From: Fibrobacter sp. UBA4223
GTDB lineage: Bacteria > Fibrobacterota > Fibrobacteria > Fibrobacterales > Fibrobacteraceae
Length of the DNA: 64,000 bases
Direction of reading: 5' to 3'
Assembly (NCBI GenBank): GCA_002382975.1
Contig: DFTB01000015.1
Span: forward strand, 15,387 to 79,386
The translations under genes were made by a program, and so were the position numbers. Every line of letters starts with the position of its first letter. The first letter of the stretch is position 1. The notes beneath the pieces were generated by a model. The model was not told the origin of the DNA. It saw nothing but the letters and a program-made list of their open reading frames with translations, and made no database searches. Below, one piece after another: positions 44,706 to 52,376 of the stretch.

Positions 44706-44888
44706 ATGTCATACGGTATTCTCTTTCTCGGCATTTTCTGGGGCTTCTTCTTTTTTGTACTTTCCGTGGGCCGTAAAAAGGCGTCCCGCGAAGAGGTGAA
44801 AAAAAGCCTGAAAAGGCGATTGCTCATAAGCTTCGCCATCCTCTTTGCGATCCTTTTGTTCCTGTTTATTGCACAACCTGGAATGTAG
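44706..44888 (+). CDS. Small two-helix membrane protein
   Basis: A 60-residue protein with hydrophobic helices at about 3-20 and 39-56 joined by a very basic loop (GRKKASREEVKKSLKRR). By the positive-inside rule the loop is cytosolic and both ends periplasmic. No family is recognised. The ATG directly follows a repeat with no ribosome site, which weakens the call, but the two-helix pattern with clean loop is unlikely by chance. A secreted esterase gene starts 39 bases later. Confidence 0.5.
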   Translation: MSYGILFLGIFWGFFFFVLSVGRKKASREEVKKSLKRRLLISFAILFAILLFLFIAQPGM

Positions 44889-44927
44889 TTTTTGTTGCGG
44901 TGTACGCCCCTTTTCTAGATTTGACGT

Positions 44928-46355
44928 ATGAAGCTGAGAATCTATCTTGCTGTATTGGTGTTTATTTTGTTTGTAACGTCCTGGGCGTCTGCTGCCGATG
45001 GCGTACGTTACAAGGATCGACTGTTTAAGGTTTCGAAAGCAAAGACGGTAACCGTCGCCGAGGATGTTCCGTTCCTGGATTCCAAGGACGGCACCAATTA
45101 TACCACCATTTCTTCGATGATGGAATCCTTCGGTGTAGAACCGATGATGTATTTCTATAACGGGGAAATCACCAAGAAGCAGCCCCTGCTCATGGATGTG
45201 TACGAGCCTGTAGATGACAATGCTGAAAAGCGTGCCGCCGTTATCGTGTGCCATGGAGGCGCATTCGTGGCGAGTAGCAAGGATGATTTTGGGCAGAAGA
45301 CTGTGGCCTATACGGATTCCCTTGCGGCTCGTGGCTATGTGACAGCCTCGCTGGAATACCGCCAGGGTGTGGTGATGCGGGAAGTGATTCGCGAAGGTGC
45401 TGATGAGTATGACGACTACATTGATAGTCTGGCATTCTCACGGACGGTGTACAAGGCCATACAGGATGTTCATGCCGCAGTTCGCTATTTCCGCAAGAAT
45501 GCGACAGAGTTGAAAGTCGATACCAACAAGATCTACATTGTGGGAAACAGCGCCGGAGGAATGCTCGCCCTTGAAAACGTGTATGTCAGGAGCAAGAAGG
45601 ATTTCCCGGCTTACATCGAGCAGGAGGATATGGAACCTCTTGGCGAGTTGGATGAATATGGCGAGACCGGTGTGGGCGGGCATGCAAATGGTGCAGTAGC
45701 CCTGTGGGGCGCCATTCACAATGCTGACTTGGTAAAGAACAGCAAGGTGCCGGTTTTTCTTGCCCATGGAGATTCGGATTACGTGATGCCCTTTGGTAAG
45801 GGTCATGCCATCAGTGACGTGGATCGCATGCTTGGGGACAAGAGTTCTTACTTGAAATTGCTGGGAATTAACCTGCATGTATCGACTCCCACCCTTTATG
45901 GTAGCGCCGTCGTAGATTCGATCCTCAACGAGGGAAAAGTCTATCATGAGTTCTACGCTCCGAGGGGCTTTGGCCTGAAGCACGAATTTTACGATGCAAC
46001 CCGCACCGACGAAAACGGCGATGAAGTCGTGTATGCAGATTCCGTACAAAATAAGGTTTTTGCCTTCCTCTACAATTTGGCGGTGGATTCTGTACCGGCA
46101 TGGCAGAAGCCTACCTCTCTGCCGATGGTGGCCCTGGCTTTGGCCAGCCGCATAACGATGGGCGAGGGTAACAGGAGCTTTACGGTGGAACGGGGTGAGA
46201 ACCTCGTGTACGGCGTGTTTGAGCTGAATGGCCGTCGGGTCATGGCAGGCCGGGCCTCTAGGGGCGAAACCGTTAGCTTAGAAGGACTTAGCAACGGGGT
46301 CTACTACCTGCGGGTTCAGGGAGAACGCGCCCGTCGTATAGGCCTGCGAAAATAA
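44928..46355 (+). CDS. Secreted alpha/beta-hydrolase esterase with C-terminal sorting-type domain
   Basis: A 475-residue exported esterase. The signal peptide ends near ASA-ADG. The alpha/beta-hydrolase core has the oxyanion motif CHGGAF (about 105), the nucleophile elbow GNSAGG (about 204-209), an acid-site HGDSDYVMP and a late His (LKHEFYD), as in carboxyl or carbohydrate esterases. The last ~50 residues (VYGVFELNGRRVMAGRAS..SNGVYYLRVQGERARRIGLRK) match the sorting-type C-termini of the cellulase genes here. Release of acetyl or feruloyl groups from hemicellulose would suit the organism but is inference. It has a normal catalytic set and no fusion. Confidence 0.8.
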   Translation: MKLRIYLAVLVFILFVTSWASAADGVRYKDRLFKVSKAKTVTVAEDVPFLDSKDGTNYTTISSMMESFGVEPMMYFYNGEITKKQPLLMDVYEPVDDNAEKRAAVIVCHGGAFVASSKDDFGQKTVAYTDSLAARGYVTASLEYRQGVVMREVIREGADEYDDYIDSLAFSRTVYKAIQDVHAAVRYFRKNATELKVDTNKIYIVGNSAGGMLALENVYVRSKKDFPAYIEQEDMEPLGELDEYGETGVGGHANGAVALWGAIHNADLVKNSKVPVFLAHGDSDYVMPFGKGHAISDVDRMLGDKSSYLKLLGINLHVSTPTLYGSAVVDSILNEGKVYHEFYAPRGFGLKHEFYDATRTDENGDEVVYADSVQNKVFAFLYNLAVDSVPAWQKPTSLPMVALALASRITMGEGNRSFTVERGENLVYGVFELNGRRVMAGRASRGETVSLEGLSNGVYYLRVQGERARRIGLRK

Positions 46356-46419
46356 GCCGTATTCCTCTACAATTCGACATTTGTATGCCTGCCTTGGCCG
46401 TGTAGGACCTTTAGCCCCC

Positions 46420-46492
46420 CAATTGTCATCCCCACGAAGGTCGGATTGAGCCCTTATGTTTCCCCAATTGTCATCCCCGCGAAGGCGGGGAT
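46420..46492. repeat. Two GTCAT-type repeats upstream of nfnA
   Basis: CCCAATTGTCATCCCCRCGAAGG occurs twice as a direct repeat with one difference. The second copy completes a perfect hairpin ATCCCCGC-GAAG-GCGGGGAT (46473-46492). Confidence 0.75.
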
Positions 46493-46532
46493 CTCCCTTT
46501 GGGACGCCTTTTTTTCTATTTTTCAGCCCACT

Positions 46533-47420
46533 ATGGCAAAAATTCTCTTTAAAAAACAGTTATCTCCTGCGGTATTCCAATTCCGCGTCGAGGCCCCGCT
46601 GATCGCCCAAGAGCGTAAGGCCGGCCAGTTCATCATCCTCCAGACGAACAAGGACAACGGCGAACGCGTGCCCCTCACCATCGCCGATGCCGACACGACT
46701 GAAGGCTCCATCACCCTGATTTTCCAGACCGTCGGTAAGACCACCACCGAACTTTCCAAGTTCGAAGTCGGTGACGATATCCCGGTGCTCGTGGGCCCGC
46801 TGGGTTCCCCGACCCACATCGAGAATTTTGGCCACGTGGTTTGCGTGTGCGGTGGCGTGGGCATTGCCCCGATGCACCCGATCGTGCAGGCCATGAAAAA
46901 GGCCGGCAACAAGGTCACTATCATCATGGGTGCCCGTAACGAAAGCCTGTTCCTCATGAAGGACGAAATGACTGCTCTCGCCGACAACATCATCTTCATG
47001 ACCGACGACGGCTCCTACGGCCGCAAGGGTCTCGTGACCGAACCGCTGAAGGAACTCTGCGAAGACACCAAGGGCAAGCCCGACATGGTGCTCGCCATCG
47101 GTCCTCCGATCATGATGAAGTTCTGCGCCCTCACCACCAAGCCCTACGGCGTGAAGACCGTCGTGAGCCTCAACAGCATCATGGTGGACGGGACCGGCAT
47201 GTGCGGTGGCTGCCGCGTGACTATCGGCGGCAAGACGAAGTTCGTCTGCGTCGATGGCCCGGAATTCGACGGCCACGAAGTCGACTGGAACAACATGCTC
47301 CAGCGTATGGGCGCCTTCAAGCCCCAGGAACAGGAAGCCTTGCACCGCTTCGGTGCCAATGACGGCCACAAGTGCAACATTGATAAGATGGCTGACGCAA
47401 AGGCCAAGGAGAGCAAGTAA
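46533..47420 (+). CDS. nfnA: NfnA, FAD/NAD-binding subunit of bifurcating transhydrogenase
   Basis: A 295-residue protein of the ferredoxin-NADP reductase/dihydroorotate dehydrogenase electron-transfer type. It has an FAD-binding beta-barrel (KAGQFIILQTNKDNGERVPLTIAD), an NAD-binding site (CGGVGIAPMHPIVQAMKK) and a C-terminal [2Fe-2S] cluster region (GTGMCGGCRVTIGGKTKFVCVDGPEFDGHEVDW). Together with NfnB it forms NADH-dependent reduced ferredoxin:NADP+ oxidoreductase, which balances ferredoxin, NADH and NADPH in fermenters. The start MAKILFKK at 46533 is the family N-terminus; the longer frame runs into an upstream repeat. Its TAATG end overlaps nfnB. Confidence 0.88.
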   Translation: MAKILFKKQLSPAVFQFRVEAPLIAQERKAGQFIILQTNKDNGERVPLTIADADTTEGSITLIFQTVGKTTTELSKFEVGDDIPVLVGPLGSPTHIENFGHVVCVCGGVGIAPMHPIVQAMKKAGNKVTIIMGARNESLFLMKDEMTALADNIIFMTDDGSYGRKGLVTEPLKELCEDTKGKPDMVLAIGPPIMMKFCALTTKPYGVKTVVSLNSIMVDGTGMCGGCRVTIGGKTKFVCVDGPEFDGHEVDWNNMLQRMGAFKPQEQEALHRFGANDGHKCNIDKMADAKAKESK

Positions 47421-48919
47421 TGTCTGAACATTTGACTCGTGAACAGTTGGACGCCGCCGCCAAGGTGGAACTTGAAAAGATTAACGCCCTCCCGAAGCCG
47501 CTCAAGCCCAAGGACAAGACTGCTATTCCGGCTCAGCCCATGCCGCAGCTGGAACCCAGCTACCGCGCCCGCGTGATGGAAGAAGTGGCTCAGGGTTACA
47601 CCGAAGCTCAGGCTATCGTGGAAGCTAACCGCTGCCTCGCTTGTAAGAACCAGCCTTGCGTCGAAAGCTGCCCGGTGCACATCGACATTCCGGCCTTTAT
47701 CGCGAAGATCGCCGAAGGTGACTTCAAGGCCGCTATCGCAAAGATTAAGGAAACCAGCTTGCTCCCGGCAATCTGCGGCCGTGTGTGCCCGCAGGAACGC
47801 CAGTGCCAGATGAACTGCACCATGGGCAAGATGCACAAGGACGTGAACCAGGCTGTGGCTATCGGTCGCCTGGAACGCTTTGCTGCCGACTACGAACGCA
47901 ACAACGGTGGCGCCTCTGTGCCGGCCGTGAAGCCCGCTACTGGCAAGAAGGTTGCCGTGATCGGTTCCGGTCCTGCCGGCCTGGTGGTTGCTGCTGACGT
48001 GCGCCGCGAAGGCCACGACGTGACCATCTTCGAAGCCTTCCACAAGCTGGGTGGTGTGGTCCGCTACGGTATTCCTGAATTCCGTCTGCCCAAGAAGATT
48101 GTGGACAACGAAATCGAATCTCTCGCTGCCATGGGCGTGAAGTTCGAGACCAACTTTGTGATTGGCCGTACCCGCAAGCTCAAGGACCTGATTGAAAAGG
48201 ATGGCTTTAACGCCGTGTTCGTCGGTACTGGTGCCGGTCTTCCGCTGTTCATGAACATCGAAGGTGAAAACCTGGTGGGTGTGTTCGCCGCTAACGAATA
48301 CCTGACCCGCGCAAACCTGATGCGCGCCTACGACAAGGAACATGCTGATACTCCGATGTGGCCCGGTAAGAACGTGGTGGTTCTCGGTGGTGGTAACGTT
48401 GCCATGGACGCTGCCCGTATGGCCCTCCGTCTTGGTGCCGAAAAGGTTCGCATTGTTTACCGCCGCAGCATGAACGAACTTCCGGCCCGTAAGGAAGAGG
48501 TTCTCCATGCCCAGGAAGAGGGTGTCGAATTCTGCGTTCTGCAGAACCCGGCCAAGATCCTTGGCGACGAAGCCGGCCACGTGCGCGGCATGCTCGTCGA
48601 CAAGTACGAGCTGGGCGAACCCGACGAAAAGGGCCGTCCGCGTCCGGTCAAGGTCGAAGGTGCAAGCTTCGAAATCGAATGCGACACCGTGCTCGTTGCT
48701 ATCGGTAACGGGAGCAACCCGCTCATCAGCAACACCACGCCGGAACTCTCTGTCGACAAGAAGGGTCACATCCTTCTCGAAGATGCAACCGCCAACAAGA
48801 CCTTCATGGAGAAGGTTTACGCCGGTGGTGACATCGTGCTGGGTGCCGCAACCGTGATCCTCGCCATGGGTGAAGGTCGTCGTGCTGCAGCAGGCATCAA
48901 CGAGTTCTTGAAAAAATAA
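47420..48919 (+). CDS. nfnB: NfnB, glutamate-synthase-like flavoprotein subunit
   Basis: A 499-residue protein of the GltD/NfnB family. N-terminal Cys clusters (CLACKNQPCVESCPVHI and CGRVCPQERQCQMNC) hold two [4Fe-4S] centres. A FAD site IGSGPAGLVVAADVRREGHDV, an NADPH site VLGGGNVAMDAARMALRLGA and the late GDIVLGAATVILAMGEGR follow. Alone it could be a small glutamate synthase subunit, but the overlap (TAATG) with the NfnA gene makes the bifurcating NfnAB complex the better call. Confidence 0.9.
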   Translation: MSEHLTREQLDAAAKVELEKINALPKPLKPKDKTAIPAQPMPQLEPSYRARVMEEVAQGYTEAQAIVEANRCLACKNQPCVESCPVHIDIPAFIAKIAEGDFKAAIAKIKETSLLPAICGRVCPQERQCQMNCTMGKMHKDVNQAVAIGRLERFAADYERNNGGASVPAVKPATGKKVAVIGSGPAGLVVAADVRREGHDVTIFEAFHKLGGVVRYGIPEFRLPKKIVDNEIESLAAMGVKFETNFVIGRTRKLKDLIEKDGFNAVFVGTGAGLPLFMNIEGENLVGVFAANEYLTRANLMRAYDKEHADTPMWPGKNVVVLGGGNVAMDAARMALRLGAEKVRIVYRRSMNELPARKEEVLHAQEEGVEFCVLQNPAKILGDEAGHVRGMLVDKYELGEPDEKGRPRPVKVEGASFEIECDTVLVAIGNGSNPLISNTTPELSVDKKGHILLEDATANKTFMEKVYAGGDIVLGAATVILAMGEGRRAAAGINEFLKK

Positions 48920-49048
48920 GCTTCGCATTACGGCGTCGCTCGCCCCCTCACGTATTACAATACGCTACGGGGGCTCGGCTCCTGGTCCTGCTCGCTTCTT
49001 TTTCCAAGCACAGAAGATTTTTTTTTCTTCTTCAAATCTTGGATTTGA

Positions 49049-49077
49049 AAAAAAAGATGGTTTCGGCCATCTTTTTT
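49049..49077. terminator. Intrinsic terminator, repeat copy 1
   Basis: AAAAAAGATGG and CCATCTTTTTT pair around TTTCGG. T's to the right and A's to the left allow function in both directions. Confidence 0.8.
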
Positions 49078-49170
49078 GCATTTTAGCTACGGGGGCTCGG
49101 CTCCTGGTCCTGCTCGCTTCTTTTTCCAAGCACAGAAGATTTTTTTTCTTCTTCAAATCTTGAATTTGAA

Positions 49171-49201
49171 AAAAAAGATGGTCTTTCGACCATCTTTTTT
49201 T
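49171..49201. terminator. Intrinsic terminator, repeat copy 2
   Basis: AAAAAAGATGGTC and GACCATCTTTTTT pair around TTTC. The stem is longer than in copy 1, and the loop change keeps pairing, as expected if structure is selected. Confidence 0.8.
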
Positions 49202-49337
49202 GTGGTCGTTGTCATATTGGAATTAACGATAATAGATTTCTATTAATTCAATAAAAACAATATATTTGATGTTATTGATTGTTGAGGGTATATTATGGTT
49301 TGGAATCATCAGTTATACATTTTCGGAGGTGACGGAA

Positions 49338-50087
49338 ATGAAAAGGTATTTCTCCATATCGTTTTTATGGCTTGCGGCAATGTTTTTCTTTGCCGCCTGT
49401 TCCGAGGACAGTTCGTCTTCTAACGATGCCGTTGTGCAAGAGCCGAACCCAGCCGCCAATGCAAATTCCATCGGAGAATCTCCGGAATGGGTGACGAAAC
49501 TGCCCGAGGCGGCCACGGCTAGGCAGCTCTTTGTGGTGGCCGCCTACGAAGGCTCTACGGCATGGATCTCGATGCACAAGATAGTAGATGGCAGGTGGCA
49601 GATGATCATGTCTACGCCAGGTTTTATCGGCAAGAATGGCCTTGGCAAGACTAAGGAAGGTGACGGCAAGACTCCCGTAGGCACATTCAAATTCAACAAG
49701 GCCTTCGGAAATTCCGAAAATCCGGGAACCGCATTTGAATACACCAGGGCCGATGGCGACACCTACTGGTCTGGCGACATGCGCGAAGGCAAGCATTATA
49801 ACGAACTGGTGAGCCTCAAGGATGTTCCCGACCTGGACAAGGAAAACAGCGAGCGCATCGCCGATTACCCTATTCATTACCAGTATTGCCTGAACATCAG
49901 TTACAACGCCGAGGGTACACCCGGCAGGGGCTCGGCGATTTTCTTGCACGTGTTCGGCGACCGCAAGCCTTTTACGGGCGGCTGTGTGGCCATACCCTTG
50001 GACATGATGCGCTTTGTAATGCAGAACGTCTCCAAGGACTGCGTGGTGATTATTGGCTCGCTGGAAAACCTTGGCGGAAATTTCTAG
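49338..50087 (+). CDS. L,D-transpeptidase-like lipoprotein (YkuD fold)
   Basis: A 249-residue lipoprotein (lipobox FAAC followed by SEDSSSSND). The mature part has a YkuD-type domain: residues QLFVVAAYEGSTAWISMHK, GKTPVGTFKF, and the catalytic motif H(V)FG..FTGGCVAIPLDMM with His in FLHVFGD and the Cys of GGCVAIP. Such enzymes form 3-3 peptide cross-links or attach proteins to peptidoglycan; its lipid anchor would place it at the outer membrane facing the wall. The start at 49338 follows GGAGGTGACGG. TTGATG-18-TATATT (49265-49294) is a likely promoter. Confidence 0.85.
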   Translation: MKRYFSISFLWLAAMFFFAACSEDSSSSNDAVVQEPNPAANANSIGESPEWVTKLPEAATARQLFVVAAYEGSTAWISMHKIVDGRWQMIMSTPGFIGKNGLGKTKEGDGKTPVGTFKFNKAFGNSENPGTAFEYTRADGDTYWSGDMREGKHYNELVSLKDVPDLDKENSERIADYPIHYQYCLNISYNAEGTPGRGSAIFLHVFGDRKPFTGGCVAIPLDMMRFVMQNVSKDCVVIIGSLENLGGNF

Positions 50088-50164
50088 GGTGGGGAAACAT
50101 CAGGGCCCCAGGCGAAATCCGCAAGTACCTGCACAATGGCAGGGTAGAAGTAGTAAAGTAACGG

Positions 50165-50824
50165 TTATCCCTCGCCGCTTTCCCGCTTGGAATACACGCA
50201 GCCGCAGTAGTTCTGGCGGTAGAGATGGTATTCGGCAGACAGTTCTATGGAGCGCTTGTATCCGCCTTTTTTCTTGAAATCGCTAGGGAGCCGCTTGATG
50301 CCGTAGATGTCGCACTGCTCCTGCACCACCTCGTTCAGCACCTGGGCGTCTTTCATGGGGCTGATGGTGAGGGTGGTGGTGAAGTAGTCGGCGTTCAGTT
50401 CTTGTGCGAGGCGGGCCGCTTCGGCGAGGCGGAGCTCGAAACACTTGCGGCAGCGCTTGCCCCCTTCGGGTTCTTTTTCCAGCCCACGGACGGCATCGTA
50501 AAACTTTTTCGGGTCGTATTCGCCCTCGATGAGTGTGACCGGATGTTTGGTCTTGAATTCTTTCACGAACCGCTTGATTTCTTCGACTCGGTGGTGGTAT
50601 TCCTCGTCGGGTGCGATGTTTGGATTGTAGTAGAAGAGCGTAATCTTGAAGTATTGCGACAGGTATTCGATGGTGTAGCTGCTGCAGGGGGCGCAGCAGG
50701 CGTGCAACAACAGCGTTGGCACTTCGCCGGTGCGTTCCAGCCGACGAATGATGTAGTCCAGGTCCCGCTGGTAGTTGTGCTTGGGAACGTTACTTTTGTC
50801 GTTGCTTTTTATAAGGTTTGTCAT
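50165..50824 (-). CDS. queH: Epoxyqueuosine reductase QueH
   Basis: A 219-residue QueH (formerly DUF208). Cys motifs HACCAPCSSY near the N-terminus, GGKRCRKCFELRL in the middle and NYCGCVYSKRES near the C-terminus bind the iron-sulfur and metal centre. It reduces epoxyqueuosine to queuosine in tRNA wobble position 34, replacing cobalamin-dependent QueG. The start MTNLIKSND at 50824 is preferred; a longer frame reads into a repeat. Confidence 0.92.
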   Translation of the reverse strand: MTNLIKSNDKSNVPKHNYQRDLDYIIRRLERTGEVPTLLLHACCAPCSSYTIEYLSQYFKITLFYYNPNIAPDEEYHHRVEEIKRFVKEFKTKHPVTLIEGEYDPKKFYDAVRGLEKEPEGGKRCRKCFELRLAEAARLAQELNADYFTTTLTISPMKDAQVLNEVVQEQCDIYGIKRLPSDFKKKGGYKRSIELSAEYHLYRQNYCGCVYSKRESGEG

Positions 50825-50869
50825 TTTTTTTCTAGAAAATAGTCTTTTTCCATCGTGACGAAGCGGTTG

Positions 50870-50928
50870 AACGTCATGGCGAACTTGGTTCGCCATCTAG
50901 ATTCCGGCTCGCGGGCCGGAATGACGTT
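50870..50928. repeat. GTCAT-type repeat with three-way junction symmetry
   Basis: The outer arms AACGTC/GACGTT enclose two perfect hairpins, ATGGCGAA-CTTGG-TTCGCCAT and ATTCCGGC..GCCGGAAT. It is the most complete copy of the palindromic family in the window, and lies between queH and lpxA. Confidence 0.75.
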
Positions 50929-50931
50929 GGT

Positions 50932-51699
50932 TTATGGGCGAATGAGGGAACCGCCCCAGTGTTCGTCGAAAAATTCCTTGAAGAGGGGGTCACCGCAGGT
51001 CTTGAGTTCGTCGATGACTTCTTGGATGGGCCTTCCGCTGCGGTACAGGTTGCGGAAAGCCTTGTCTAGACCTGCGATGCGTTCTTCGGAAAAATCTTCG
51101 CTATGGAGTTTCAGGGCGTGCAAGTTCAGGCCACCCCATTTGAGAGGGGTCCCGAAGGCCTTGCTTGCCGGGGGCACGTCCTTTTCCACTTTCAGGGTTG
51201 CCCCTACGAAGGCGTAGGCTCCTACCTGGTTCCGCTGGGGCATCCCGACGTTTCCGCCCAGGGTGGCATAGCGCCCGATTCTGGCGTGGCCGCCCAGCTG
51301 GCATCCGTTAGAAATTACCGCCCCTTCGTCGATAAAGCAGTCATGACCCACATGGGAGTAAGTCATGAGCAATACTTTGTCTGCAAGGCGGGTGACTCCA
51401 CCGCCCTGTGCCGTGCCCCGGTTCAGGGTGCAGTATTCCCGGATTGTACAGTTCTCGCCGATTTCTAGCCGGGTGGGTTCTCCGGCATATTTCAGGTCTT
51501 GGGGAGGAGCCCCCAGGATTGCCCCGTCAAAAACGCGGGTGTTCTTGCCTATGGAAACGCCGCCGTACACATGGACGCGGGCTTCCAGCACCACGCCTTC
51601 GGCAATTTCGGCTCCGGCATCTACAAGACACCAGGGGCCGATAGATGCGGTCTCGTGGACTTTTGCAGAAGGGTGCACAAATGCGGAGGGGTGAACCAT
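50932..51699 (-). CDS. lpxA: UDP-N-acetylglucosamine acyltransferase
   Basis: A 255-residue LpxA, first enzyme of lipid A synthesis, moving a 3-hydroxyacyl chain from ACP to UDP-GlcNAc. Left-handed beta-helix hexapeptide repeats fill the first two thirds (VHPSAFVHPSAKVHETASIG, VVLEARVHVYGG). The catalytic His is in YSHVGHDC, and GAPPQDLKYAGEPTRLEIG and IREYCTLNRGT are family signatures. The helical C-terminus is typical. It stands alone without lpxD, fabZ or lpxB, unlike the usual cluster. Confidence 0.95.
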   Translation of the reverse strand: MVHPSAFVHPSAKVHETASIGPWCLVDAGAEIAEGVVLEARVHVYGGVSIGKNTRVFDGAILGAPPQDLKYAGEPTRLEIGENCTIREYCTLNRGTAQGGGVTRLADKVLLMTYSHVGHDCFIDEGAVISNGCQLGGHARIGRYATLGGNVGMPQRNQVGAYAFVGATLKVEKDVPPASKAFGTPLKWGGLNLHALKLHSEDFSEERIAGLDKAFRNLYRSGRPIQEVIDELKTCGDPLFKEFFDEHWGGSLIRP

Positions 51700-51724
51700 G
51701 TCAGGGAATATAGCTAATGGAAGG

Positions 51725-52114
51725 CTAGAAATTCAGGGTGCCCACGGCCACGATCCAGAAACAGACGGCGCTCACCACGGCGAAGCTCCCCATGACGGTG
51801 CGTTCCTTGTAGCTGGTGCTGAAAAGTACCGTTGCCGTATAGAAGGTCACGTACAGCGCAAAGAAGAAGGAGAGAATCCGGGTGATGAGGAAGGGGATAA
51901 TTTCGGGCAGGATTCCCCCTGCGCTGAGCAGCACGAACAGGGCCACGAACTGCAGGCAGGTCGGCACGATAAAGGCCCTGCGGAGTTCCGGCGGGATAAC
52001 CTTGTGCTGGGCGTTCATGGCGTAGGCTCCCCAGGGAGCACCGCAGGCAAGGGCGATGTTCAAGACGATGGAGGGCAAGAAGGCGACAGCTCCGATGGCG
52101 GCGGCGATAAACAT
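51725..52114 (-). CDS. Four-helix membrane protein of unknown function
   Basis: A 129-residue protein with four hydrophobic helices (about 3-30, 48-68, 73-98 and 106-126) and few charged residues. It may be a small inner-membrane protein such as a DUF-type family, but none is recognised. It ends 25 bases before the lpxA start on the same strand and could share a transcript with it. Confidence 0.65.
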   Translation of the reverse strand: MFIAAAIGAVAFLPSIVLNIALACGAPWGAYAMNAQHKVIPPELRRAFIVPTCLQFVALFVLLSAGGILPEIIPFLITRILSFFFALYVTFYTATVLFSTSYKERTVMGSFAVVSAVCFWIVAVGTLNF

Positions 52115-52147
52115 ACTAATAAAAGTAGAATTATAAAGAATATGAAG

Positions 52148-52170
52148 ATCCTCGCCTTCGCGAGGATGAC
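52148..52170. repeat. GTCAT-type palindrome (partial copy)
   Basis: ATCCTCGC-CTTC-GCGAGGAT followed by GAC, the reverse form of the family. A partner GGGGATGAC follows at 52182-52190. Confidence 0.6.
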
Positions 52171-52194
52171 GATAAAAGGGGCGGGGATGACAAC

Positions 52195-52234
52195 AAAAAG
52201 ACGTCCCTGGGCAAAGGAGCAGCCTAGGGACGTC
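52195..52234 (-). terminator. Intrinsic terminator of the 52.4-53.9 kb gene
   Basis: On the minus strand a 13-bp stem (outer GACGTCCCT/AGGGACGTC, inner wobble-extended) with a 9-base loop is followed by TTTTTG. The rest of the 52115-52376 gap holds only the repeat at 52148 and no gene. Confidence 0.8.
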
Positions 52235-52376
52235 AAGGGAGTGTTTGGGTATGCATTAAGATAGAATCTGGCAGGGCATAAAGCCCATAGGTTGTATACT
52301 TTTCTGTTTACCCGTGTAACCATGAGCAAACATTTCCTTTGAGGTGTTTTTTGGGAACAAAATAGGGCCTTTAGTC

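Larger units (their letters stand above)
48964..49202 (+). repeat. Tandem 122-bp repeat, each copy ending in a terminator hairpin
   Basis: Two copies start with GCTACGGGGGCTCGGCTCCT at 48964 and 49086 and run about 115 bases each. They match except for one T-run length, a G/A change and the hairpin loop. Each has a CAAATC..GATTTG stem and ends in its own A/T-flanked hairpin. No reading frame in it looks real. From 49203 to 49337 there is only AT-rich sequence and promoter-like TATATT. Confidence 0.9.

Noticed and set aside
48964..49202. A CRISPR-like array
   Set aside because: Only two long copies with no spacer pattern and no cas genes; they are tandem duplications with terminators.
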